Part shown: one piece after another, positions 53,201 to 61,255 of the stretch
How the letters are laid out: the number at the start of each line of letters is the position of its first letter
Numbering within the stretch: the stretch's first letter is position 1
Source: Ischnura elegans
Taxonomy: Eukaryota > Arthropoda > Insecta > Odonata > Coenagrionidae
Direction: 5' to 3'
NCBI RefSeq assembly: GCF_921293095.1
Contig: NC_060248.1
Location: 82,095,243-82,159,242 of the forward strand
Length of the DNA: 64,000 nucleotides
Program-made: the position numbers and the translations under genes
Notes under the pieces: model-generated
The model's input: the letters and a program-made list of their open reading frames with translations, nothing else
Told to the model about the DNA's origin: nothing
The model's database searches: none

Positions 53201-56200
53201 ATATTTTTAACAAAATTGTTATAATTCTTAAAAATGATAATTAATTAACTAAACTCGCTGATTTATTAATCAAATTAATAGTTTAATAAACCTATGTTGC
53301 ATTATAAACATTCATTAGTCTTCTTTCTACCATTTCAAAGTTTTTTATGCCAATATACAAGAGAATTCGCCTAACTGGGGCAGCCGCTTTATTGGGGCAA
53401 AGTGAACAAGTCCAAATACGTCCCAATTAACCGGAATCTACTGTATTACAAAAAATTTAATTAAATGTTCTTTAAATTTAAATGTTCTTTAAATTAGCAG
53501 ATTAAATTAAATTAAATGTTAGCAGAATAAAAATGATTAACAATCATAACTTGGCCTACGAAAATAAACTTACAACGCAACCACAAAAGAATTTTTCCAA
53601 CTGTGCCACTAAGAAAGCAAAAATATTATTGGTTGATTTCAAATAAATCATACCATGTAGCTAGTCTGCTGATGATGATCTATAGAAGTAAAATAGTAAT
53701 AGGTATTTATTCAAAGAAAGGAAGAAGATTCATCACCTGATCCTATCTTCATCATAATGATGAACTTTGAATTTTGAAGTTAACTGGTACTGTTAAGCAA
53801 TTATGATTACATATTTGTAAGAGTGAAGAAATTCTTACGGGAGAATTTTTCAACTCATGCAAATACCATGCCACAATCATGAAGCCGTAAAAAGCTGCAA
53901 AATATGCAAGAGATATGTAGCTTGATATTTGAAGACTACACATTTCTCTGGTAATAAAATACAACTCTTTCTACTCCGTACATAAGTCAAAATCGAAACC
54001 TATCTTCACATTAACTATTCATATGACCACACATCAATTTATCTTGAATGAAAAGTACTGACCTTCAGTAAATCCCCTATCAACAAAAGATAATTATTGA
54101 TAACATGCAATACATTATTAGGACAGACTTTTCACTAGAGGGAAATAAAAAACCGAGCAAGAGGTTAAAAATCATGATTTTTCACAAACCAAGCAAATTT
54201 TATGAACGGTTGTTCTCATGGGCATTATGAAAATTTCAATAACTTTCACATTGGCCCACAACCATCGTCTAGGGTAATATCATTTGACATATAACTTATT
54301 AACTGAACTAAAAAAAGTTTAGTTAAGTTAACAATATATGCAAATTTGGAAAATAAATGTCAATAACAAGGTTAGCAAAACAAACAAAAACATCTCTTAG
54401 CACTTCTAGAAGGTCTGAAATGATATAAAATATTAACAATTGAGTAAGAGAAGTTTATCCTTAGAACTGACAAAGATAGAATTACCATTAATATTTGCAG
54501 ATGCAGTTTTCTAAATATTTTAGAAAGTTTTATAAAAAATATTCACAATGGTTCAGTTTTGGAAAAGATTGATTTTTTACCAAAAATTTAGAATGAAAGG
54601 AGAAAAATCTTATAAGAATAACTTATATTTATTCACATTAATGACACAAATTTCAATGAAAAAATTACATGAGGTCAATAAGCCGGAATAAATACCTCAA
54701 GAACATACTGGAGGCTCCTCCTCGCAAACATACTCTGCACTACATTCGTTCTGTCCAGACAATCAACACAATTTGTTCTAAAAACCCCTTCTTGCTGGGA
54801 GACAACAGCTCCATCTCTTGTCTGCAGGAAACAGCCCATGTCGTCCTGCTCATGAGCAACACGATCAACCAGAACAGTTAGCCTGTCCCACCTCATCTTT
54901 CGGCATTCATGATGGAAGTCAAAAGATTCATACCTGTGTAAGTGATATGGCCATTATTAATTAATCAAAAACAAGATTTTACACACCTAAAAATAGCAAT
55001 GATAATGTCTTTACTAGTATAGAAGTTCATGGCTGTAAGAAAAAAGTCATACATGAAACAATTAATGCTGCATTGGTATTTCTGCACCTAAATCACAGGA
55101 ATTTGACTCTACTCACATGCACCCACACTGATTATGCTAGCAGGATAGTAGATAAATAAAAAAGAACAAAAAAATATGTTTCTTTGCAGTTTTGAAAATT
55201 CACATTATGTGCAGTTAAATCTAGAGTAAGAGGATTTAATAATGTGATTAAACCTGTGCCAAATATACAACAAAAAATAGGTAATAGCCTCCAACAAAAT
55301 TACAAAGAGCTATGCTGGTATTAGGAATAATTCCATAACTTCCAGAGAAGCTGCAGAGAGATAATGTCCGCATTCACACCACCATGTCAGTATAATAAGT
55401 GCAGTAAAACTTTTAAGCTCAGTAAGGTTCATTCTTTGCATGTCCACCTTTTGGTGCAAAAGCCTTCAGTAGGTTGAAAGCAATCTCATGTTCCTACTCT
55501 AAAAATTTTATCAAAAATGACTAATGTTATCTCTCAGGTAGGTCTCACCCAGAGGTCAACATAGTGGACTTGTTAACATGCTGAGTATTTTACTCAAGAG
55601 AATACCATCACATCTAATACGAAATAGAAACGTTGGGCAGCTGTGACATCTCAGCACGATAAAATGGTGGTTTTCCTTGACTTCCACAGTGGATTACTAT
55701 AGCAGTTAAAGTAAATACTACCATACTTGCACTGACCATATTGGTCTCCACCTTTACTCATACAAATAAGAGCTGCTAACCTCTCCTTCTGGTCATGGGA
55801 AGCATAATTTTTTTCAGCCTCCCATCACTACGTTTCACCTTACCCAGGGATGGACCAATATCACCTCAGAATGCCATTGCTTTATGACCAAGAGAGAATA
55901 TTCAACAAATACACCCACTAATCTCAGAGCTAATCTCCATATCTAGAAGCTAACCCACCATCCGTAACAAATTGGTCACATTCAGTGACTTTACACTTAA
56001 CCACAGGATAAATCTCAAATGAATACAAAGTAACTAAGCTTCAAAGCAAATTTATAAATATATTGCAAAAAAACTCCACAATGATGGAATAAATTCATTG
56101 TTGGGATTTTACACCAAATGAATTTGCGATTAAGATCGATCAAACTTTACGTGATTTACCATAACTTTTCTGTTTGATATTTTATGAAAAAATTATTTTT

Positions 56201-59200
56201 GTGAATTACACTAGCATTTCAACAAATATTTAAGTTTATTAAAAAAATACAATTTAGACTTAATATCTATCCAAAAGTAGGGAAAGCTCAAACAGATTGT
56301 TTAAAAAGATAGATAATCCATTAGATAAAGTTTTCTTTGGTTTGCTACTGGGTGAGCTGGTTCTTTTATATTCATATCCTAGGTTTAAAAAAAATGACAT
56401 ACCTAAAACACCACGCATATTAAACTCTTTCACCAAGTTAGAAACCTGAGAGCAATTTATCCAGTTAATTCTCAGGGGAATCACCAAATCAGATAATCCA
56501 TTCACAATTATTTACAAATCCACTTTAATATTAGTTTCACTGTCATGCTTTCTCCAAATCTTAAACATATTCCATTGAAAAAACATTTGCTTGAGGTGGA
56601 GAAGAGTAGGAATTAAAGAAGAGAGGATGCAAGGCAAGGTCGAGTAGAGCAGAAAGTACATAGTACAGAGAGGACTAATTTTATATGGATTGGAAAGGTA
56701 AGAAATAGTCTGATGATACAATGAACAGTTTATTGAAAGATTAATAATCAAGGCTCTAAATAAGGTACTTATCAAAACTGCTCTTTTCAGGGAGGTACAA
56801 TATAAAATGCAGCTACAATTGCCTGCTACATGTGAACTAAGAAATTTACCGAGAAATGACACATAACAGCACAGAACCTGTACGCCTAAGAAAATAAAAA
56901 AACTATACCTAATATCGGAGTTTCCTAGTCTGTCTACTTCTTCTTTGAAGGCCTTTTCAAGGACATCTTCAGCTCCCCTATGGTCTATCTGAAATTGATG
57001 ATTAAGCACTTATTTTACTGTGTCATGTGCAACATCCTAAGCATAAAACTAAGGTAAGTAAATGATAACCTTATCACAAACTGCAAGAAATATAACCACA
57101 GGAGCTCCTCAATTTAAAGCAACCAAATCAAAGATTAATAATATATGTAGTTAAAACAGCAATAGGAGCCGATTGAGGAGCTACCACTAAATTACTTTGA
57201 TTTTACGGGTGGGATAGGGCAAGAGAAACAATGGAACCAGCAACAAAATTATTTATGCTGGTAAAAAAAAAAGCTAATGGGTTTACTGTGGCACAAAATC
57301 TTTCAGACACCAGGTATTGGAAAGCTTGAAGAACTATTGATGAAAATGCTGGAATAATGGATGATGCTAAAGAAGCAGAAGGTAACTTTTTCAAAAAGAC
57401 ATGTACATAAACTGTAATATATTCATACTACTCGGAAAACTTTGTCACAATTGTACCTTGTTCAGCTAATATATCTTACCAAGTTAATTAGGACCTGCTT
57501 CCCATAATTAAATATCAAATTATCAAAATGTCGGCAAAAGGCGCCTCCATGGTTAACATTCGGACTCAGTCTTGGCCTCGGCTTATACTTCAAATTAGGA
57601 TACTGACTCCAGAACAGGGGAATAGAACCTCTAATCTGCAAGTGACAAAGGTTAGAGATTAGAGAACATGGAGTAACATCCAAAATACATTCCATTCCAT
57701 AATTCATGCTTGAAGATATGTGCAATGCAGCACTGGGGATTGAAGAAAAAGTATTGCAGTATGCATAACAATGACCCCACTCAAAAAAAAATTAGTACAC
57801 AAAAGGAATTATACCAAACTAGCAAAAAAAAGGACTAAACGAAAGACCTCATACGACCTCACTAAAATCAAACATGCACATAATTCTGACAATGCATACT
57901 GCCTTTCATTCTCACACATTTAAGCTGAATCTTGAACCTGATTCATCCCCAATTCAATCCCGATTGAATAAATACATAAAGGTATTAGTTTACTACCAGT
58001 GCATCTTAGCACCATGATAAGTCTGTTGCTTCTAAATTTATTCTCAGTACAACAAATTGTTTGTGACACCAAAATTAAAGAAAATTTTGTAAACAGTGCA
58101 AAAAAACTGCAAGCTTCGAAACCAATGGCTCTAATTGGAAATTGATTGGAGCTGAGTTGTGCTGTAGAATTTCAGAAATGTAAGCAATGCATACTTAGAA
58201 AATATTATTTAAAAATTATTTATGCAGCTATTGCTGTATGTTATTTCATGCATGGGGCAAATGGAATGAAGCTATTTTTTCCGGAAAAATTTCCTCATTC
58301 AAAAAAGTTGTACACAAGTCAAATTAAGGCCCACAAAATTTGAGACCTCTTGGTCAATCCTTTCTTCTCGGCCCATTAATCTTTAATACAGATGTGGATA
58401 GAAAAACTGAAAATACAAGATTTTATATTTATTCCCAATAGCCTTTGGTGAATTACTGCTCTCCAGGCCAAAACTTGTCCACTGTTTAGTCATGAGGACG
58501 TGGGAGGGCACCCAAGGTAACCTAGACAAATTGTGGCACTGGGATGCTGTTCACACCATTGAAATTAATGCAGCATGAGTCCTTAGCTTATCCTCTGTGG
58601 CTACTAAATCAGAGACCTTTTTTCCATACTGCGAACTCCATGTAAATTTCAAGAGATTTTAAGAGGCAGCTTCTTGGGCTTTACACTAGAGAATGTTACT
58701 AATATGTGATAGGTAAACAATTTCTAAGAAACAAAAAAGGCCAATGAATGGACAGTAATGTAACTACATTACAAGAGAGGCCGGAAGAGCCTTATTTGCA
58801 TTGTATAAGCACACATAAATATTCTAACATACACACACCACATCACAACTGATGAGAATGACTACTGGTCATAGCTTCAATCGTATTGCACTTCAATCTA
58901 TTACAAACATAAAATAAGTAACCATAGACACCATCTCCAAAACATACCACAGTGGCACAGCGAGGGGGGGGTTTTGGGGGTTCCCCCAGAGCTCACAGAA
59001 ATTTTTAAGTTTAATCCAGTTTACTTAATTGTATTGATATTACTCATAGAATAGTGTAAGGATGAATAAAATATCCCTCAGAAAGCCGTAAAACTTACCA
59101 TTTTGAACCATTTATCTTTAAAATTCCACAATTTATTAATCTGGCACCTAAGGCTTATCCTGGTGGGTATACTATACTCCACACACCCCTGTACCTAAAC

Positions 59201-60631
59201 CCCCCCAGCCTTAATTCCTAGCTTCGCACCTCCTCACCTGTACAAATGAGCTCCGATCACCATTGTATTCGATAATTTGTTCTGTTTCCACAAAATTAGC
59301 AACTTGACCCTCAGGATCCACTCCTCTCATGAATAGCCTCGTTCCAGCTCTGTAGCAACATCGTCGGGACACCAAAGACCAAGTGAAAGGCTTTGCATTC
59401 AGACAACATTGATTGATGGAAATAACTGATTTGATAGAGTTAAAGAGCACATTTGAATATTCTTAAAAATCTTAACTGATGTTTCCAAAGGTATTACAAT
59501 AATTATTAATTACTAGTAGTAAAATTTATTTTAAAAGGGTAGTAACTAATGAATTACAATTACCCATGATACTGATGATTTGAAGATACAATGCAAATTA
59601 CTCAATATAGATCATGACAAAAGGTTTAAGGCTTACATAATCAAAACAATAAAATAAGATCAGGATTGCGAAGGATACAGCCATGTATTACTGGCAGGCA
59701 ATATGGGTGAAGTTCTGACTGGACAGAAAACTCCTGAAGCAAATGCCCATTCCAAACAAAACGGGTATCTGCTCGTTCATGTAATGGCATCTAAAATTTA
59801 GAAAACATAAGTGATTTATATAATCAGATACATTTCAATACTTAAACTCATCAAAATTGGTAACTTTATGAACATACCTGCAAGAACTCGGGAGAGGTAT
59901 TGTGAAGCCTTTGTAAAGTGTGAGTAATGTCATAAGTATAAGAAAAATATAGAAATGGGACGTTGAGTGCTGCTTCAATCATTGACAGATAAATTTTATT
60001 CTCTTGAATCTATAAAAATAACAAGAATAAGGCTCACATCTTCACACAACAACACTCCAATACAAGGTGTTACCATCAGACTTGCCTGCTTCTCCGTAAT
60101 ATGAGACAAAGTTCTTGAATAGGATATAATGTCACATTCAGCGACTTGCCAAACAGATTGGCCGTTAATTTCCCCTACTTTATTTTTCTTGGTAATAACA
60201 ATTAAATAATGACCAGCTAATAATCTTATTGTTCCCATAATACCACATATTGGTCGGCTACTGGATATAGGGGGGATTTGTCCTTGATTGGCTGCAAATT
60301 AAAGTCGGTGCTTATCAAAGTACAGCCTGCACTTCCACACGTAAATCACAGCATCATCAGAGGTGACAAAAAGGTTCAGATAAAACTATTTTTAAGTCTA
60401 AAATACCTTTAACGCAGACTTCTTGGCTAACTCGGTCAATAATTAGTAATTCATTCGAAGCGCCTATAGGTTCAATGAAAAACTTTTCTTGGGTAGTATA
60501 TCTGGAAATGAAGTCAACCAAAATAAATAACAGCGTAAACGCCACATTCAATGCGAAAAAAATTAAATGATTTATGGCATATACTAAACTTACAAAATAA
60601 AGTCATCGTGAAGTTTGGCTAACGCAGCCAT
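41092..60631 (-). CDS. SACM1L: Phosphatidylinositol-3-phosphatase Sac1 (SACM1L orthologue), 13 exons, complete
   Basis: The product removes phosphate from phosphoinositides, chiefly PI4P, on the ER and Golgi membranes. Thirteen exons on the minus strand join in frame to 1776 nt, or 591 residues plus stop, close to the 587 residues of the human protein. The N-terminal Sac regulatory part covers about residues 1-180 and the catalytic part about 180-460. The signature NCVDCLDRT gives catalytic Cys391 and Arg397 (CX5RT). Two hydrophobic segments lie near 525-546 and 555-577. The last five residues, KVKGD, fit the KxKxx COPI retrieval motif, like KEKID in human. Twelve introns have GT-AG ends except intron 3, which reads GC-AG. 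The start codon is the first ATG of an exon that matches the short family N-terminus. The gene spans about 19.5 kb because its introns are filled with transposons. Family assignment is firm; exon borders are by eye but phase-consistent throughout. Confidence 0.96.
41445..42523 (+). repeat. Left arm of a 1.07-kb inverted repeat in SACM1L intron 12
   Basis: The arm is the reverse complement of 44075-45145. The central kilobase looks identical wherever I compared it, including long homopolymer runs. Small differences occur only in the outermost 30-50 bp at each end. No target-site duplication or coding frame is evident. Confidence 0.93.
42524..44074. repeat. Spacer of the large inverted repeat
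   Basis: 1551 bp between the two arms. It has only short open frames (longest 101 codons at 42790-43095 on plus; 77 codons at 43443-43676 on minus), and none resembles a family I know. It could be the interior of a foldback transposon or plain intron sequence caught in an inverted duplication. Confidence 0.7.
44075..45145 (-). repeat. Right arm of the 1.07-kb inverted repeat
   Basis: Reverse-complement partner of 41445-42523. The inner edge pairs ATGGCGTCAACAG with CTGTTGATGCCAT; the outer edge pairs TTTGAGATGAAAT with ATTTCATCTCAAA. Confidence 0.93.
46045..47302. mobile_element. Element with long terminal inverted repeats in SACM1L intron 12
   Basis: About 115 bp at each end are inverted copies: AGGGTGGATTGGAAGATCAA on the left and AGGGTGGATCGGAAAAATTG on the complement of the right, both running to GGTGAACCCCTGAC. 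1.26 kb, no transposase frame. A further fragment with AAATTTGAGACCTCT lies at about 58327-58365 in intron 6. Target duplication unclear, superfamily not assigned. Confidence 0.7.
47440..47500 (-). CDS. SACM1L: SACM1L exon 12, first transmembrane segment
   Basis: Acceptor CATTTCAG, donor GTAGGT. 61 nt encoding 20 hydrophobic residues ([17 protein letters not shown]...). Position and phase agree with the first membrane helix of Sac1. Confidence 0.88.
47951..48788. mobile_element. PiggyBac-like non-autonomous element (TTAA sites) in SACM1L intron 11
   Basis: TTAA flanks both ends (47947-47950 and 48789-48792). The left end is CCTTTTCCCTGCTGT; the right-end complement is CCCTTTCGAGACGGC, so only the tips match. 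Near the left end the palindrome CACGTATATATACGTG (47967-47982) is followed by two related copies. Locally GC-richer than the intron around it. Confidence 0.6.
51713..51814 (-). CDS. SACM1L: SACM1L exon 11
   Basis: Acceptor CATTTCAG, donor GTGAGT. 102 nt. Encodes [12 protein letters not shown] and EKGWKYIT, which leads into the first membrane segment. Confidence 0.93.
52551..52787 (-). CDS. SACM1L: SACM1L exon 10
   Basis: Acceptor TCTTTCAG, donor GTACGT. 237 nt, 79 codons. Encodes [25 protein letters not shown] and [14 protein letters not shown], all hallmark Sac1 sequence. Confidence 0.96.
52846..53443. mobile_element. TA-flanked pogo-like MITE inside SACM1L intron 9
   Basis: Left end CAGTAGATTCCGTTTAATGG pairs with right-end complement CAGTAGATTCCGGTTAATTG. 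TA flanks at 52844-52845 and 53444-53445. 598 bp, non-coding. It lies 58 bp upstream (in transcript sense) of the exon 10 acceptor. Confidence 0.85.
54696..54933 (-). CDS. SACM1L: SACM1L exon 9, catalytic CX5RT motif
   Basis: Acceptor TACACAG, donor GTATTT. 238 nt. Encodes [15 protein letters not shown] and the phosphatase loop [10 protein letters not shown] with nucleophile Cys391 and Arg397. Both key residues are present, so the enzyme should be active. Confidence 0.96.
56909..56988 (-). CDS. SACM1L: SACM1L exon 8
   Basis: Acceptor AATTTCAG, donor GTATAG. 80 nt. Encodes a weakly conserved linker ([17 protein letters not shown]) and leaves phase 2. The long open frame around it is intron read-through. 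Confidence 0.88.
57480..57635 (-). CDS. SACM1L: SACM1L exon 7
   Basis: Acceptor ACTTGCAG, donor GTAAGA. 156 nt, 52 codons with the family motif [10 protein letters not shown] and YGKQVLINL. Confidence 0.95.
58950..59230. mobile_element. hAT-like MITE, copy B, in SACM1L intron 6 beside the exon 6 donor
   Basis: Starts CAGTGGCACAGCGAGG and ends CCTAGCTTCGCACCT. Shared interior with 16936-17235 includes TATCCCTCAGAAAG and GCTTATCCTGGTGGGTAT. No clear target duplication remains. Its right end stops about seven bases short of exon 6. Confidence 0.75.
59238..59425 (-). CDS. SACM1L: SACM1L exon 6
   Basis: Acceptor AAATCAG, donor GTGAGG. Encodes [19 protein letters not shown] and [13 protein letters not shown], the strongly conserved start of the Sac catalytic domain. 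188 nt. A hAT-like repeat begins within about eight bases of the donor on the intron side. Confidence 0.95.
59679..59790 (-). CDS. SACM1L: SACM1L exon 5
   Basis: Acceptor AATTTTAG. Encodes [17 protein letters not shown] and LPVIHG, with the first base of a Phe codon at the end; donor GTATCC. The frame stays open past the donor for a few codons, but only this donor restores the family sequence HGF into exon 6. 112 nt. Confidence 0.92.
59878..60009 (-). CDS. SACM1L: SACM1L exon 4
   Basis: Acceptor TTTTTATAG, donor GTATGT. 132 nt, 44 codons, including [14 protein letters not shown] and NTSPEF, both diagnostic of Sac1. Confidence 0.95.
60086..60291 (-). CDS. SACM1L: SACM1L exon 3, ends at a GC donor
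   Basis: Acceptor ATTTGCAG. Encodes the [20 protein letters not shown] block of the Sac N-domain and ends SHITEKQ. The in-frame end is followed by GCAAGT and not by GT, so intron 3 is of the GC-AG class. 206 nt; leaves phase 0. Confidence 0.92.
60407..60501 (-). CDS. SACM1L: SACM1L exon 2
   Basis: Acceptor TTTCCAG. Encodes [11 protein letters not shown] through [11 protein letters not shown], which matches the conserved ITPEKFYVE and IDRVS blocks of Sac1. Ends at a GTATTT donor. 95 nt. Confidence 0.93.
60594..60631 (-). CDS. SACM1L: SACM1L exon 1
   Basis: Starts with ATG and encodes [12 protein letters not shown] plus two bases of the next codon. It ends at a GTAAG donor. 38 nt; leaves phase 2. 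Confidence 0.9.
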
Positions 60632-60925
60632 GACTATTCCAGAGTACCGTAATCAGCTGGCTGCGGCACACAATTTCGATTAGAGAAATTTGAAAATAAA
60701 TGAAAAACGAAAACCAAAAGTATGTCGACGATGTCGACTTTCGAATCACAATACCCGCATTCGAAGACGTCACTCGTGAACTTTGAGTTAAACAGATAGT
60801 ATAATTGATATTAGTACAGTCTGTGGCCTATGGCAGTTAATTCAAAACTCCGAAAATACTGTTTTTTTGTATCGTTACTCTTTCATTAAGTTGAAGACAA
60901 CGCGAGTGTTATTATTTTCATTCGA
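60632..60925. promoter_or_regulatory. Shared intergenic promoter region of SACM1L and SIRT5
   Basis: These 294 bp separate two start codons that point away from each other, so they must contain both 5' UTRs and at least the core promoters. GACGTCAC at 60766-60773 is a CRE/ATF-type half-palindrome. I see no convincing TATA box in either direction. Transcription starts cannot be placed from sequence alone. Confidence 0.6.
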
Positions 60926-61255
60926 ATGTTTAGAATAGGTACTAGAGTACGCAACTCTTTGGCAGGATACCATAGAGTGTGTGACGACTTAGCGATGGCT
61001 TCAAATTCCCGACCAATATCTGATATGGGAGCTTTTCGTCAACGGTTGCAAAAATCTAAGGATGTGGTTATTCTCAGTGGTGCTGGAGTGTCTGCTGAAT
61101 CCGGTGTACCCACTTTTAGGGGAGATGGAGGGTTTTGGAGAAAGTATCAAGCCACGAATTTGGCCACACCGGGTGCTTTTAGTAGAGATCCTTCTTTAGT
61201 TTGGGAATTTTACCATTACAGGAGAGAGCTGGTTTTGACAAAGGAGCCTAATCCG
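60926..61255 (+). CDS. SIRT5: SIRT5 exon 1
   Basis: 330 nt, 110 codons, from ATG to KEPNP. Donor GTTAGT; phase 0. Holds the NAD loop and the YxxR acyl-specificity pair. Confidence 0.93.

Larger units (their letters stand above)
53444..59237. other. SACM1L introns 6 to 8 and the 5' part of intron 9
   Basis: Long AT-rich introns around exons 7 to 9. The 165-codon frame at 56512-57009 is exon 8 plus intron read-through. Other frames here are unrecognised. Confidence 0.6.

Noticed and set aside
56512-57009. 165-codon minus-strand frame, the longest in the window
   Set aside because: Only its first 80 bases or so after a short lead are SACM1L exon 8; the rest reads through the GTATAG donor into the intron and has no conserved sequence.
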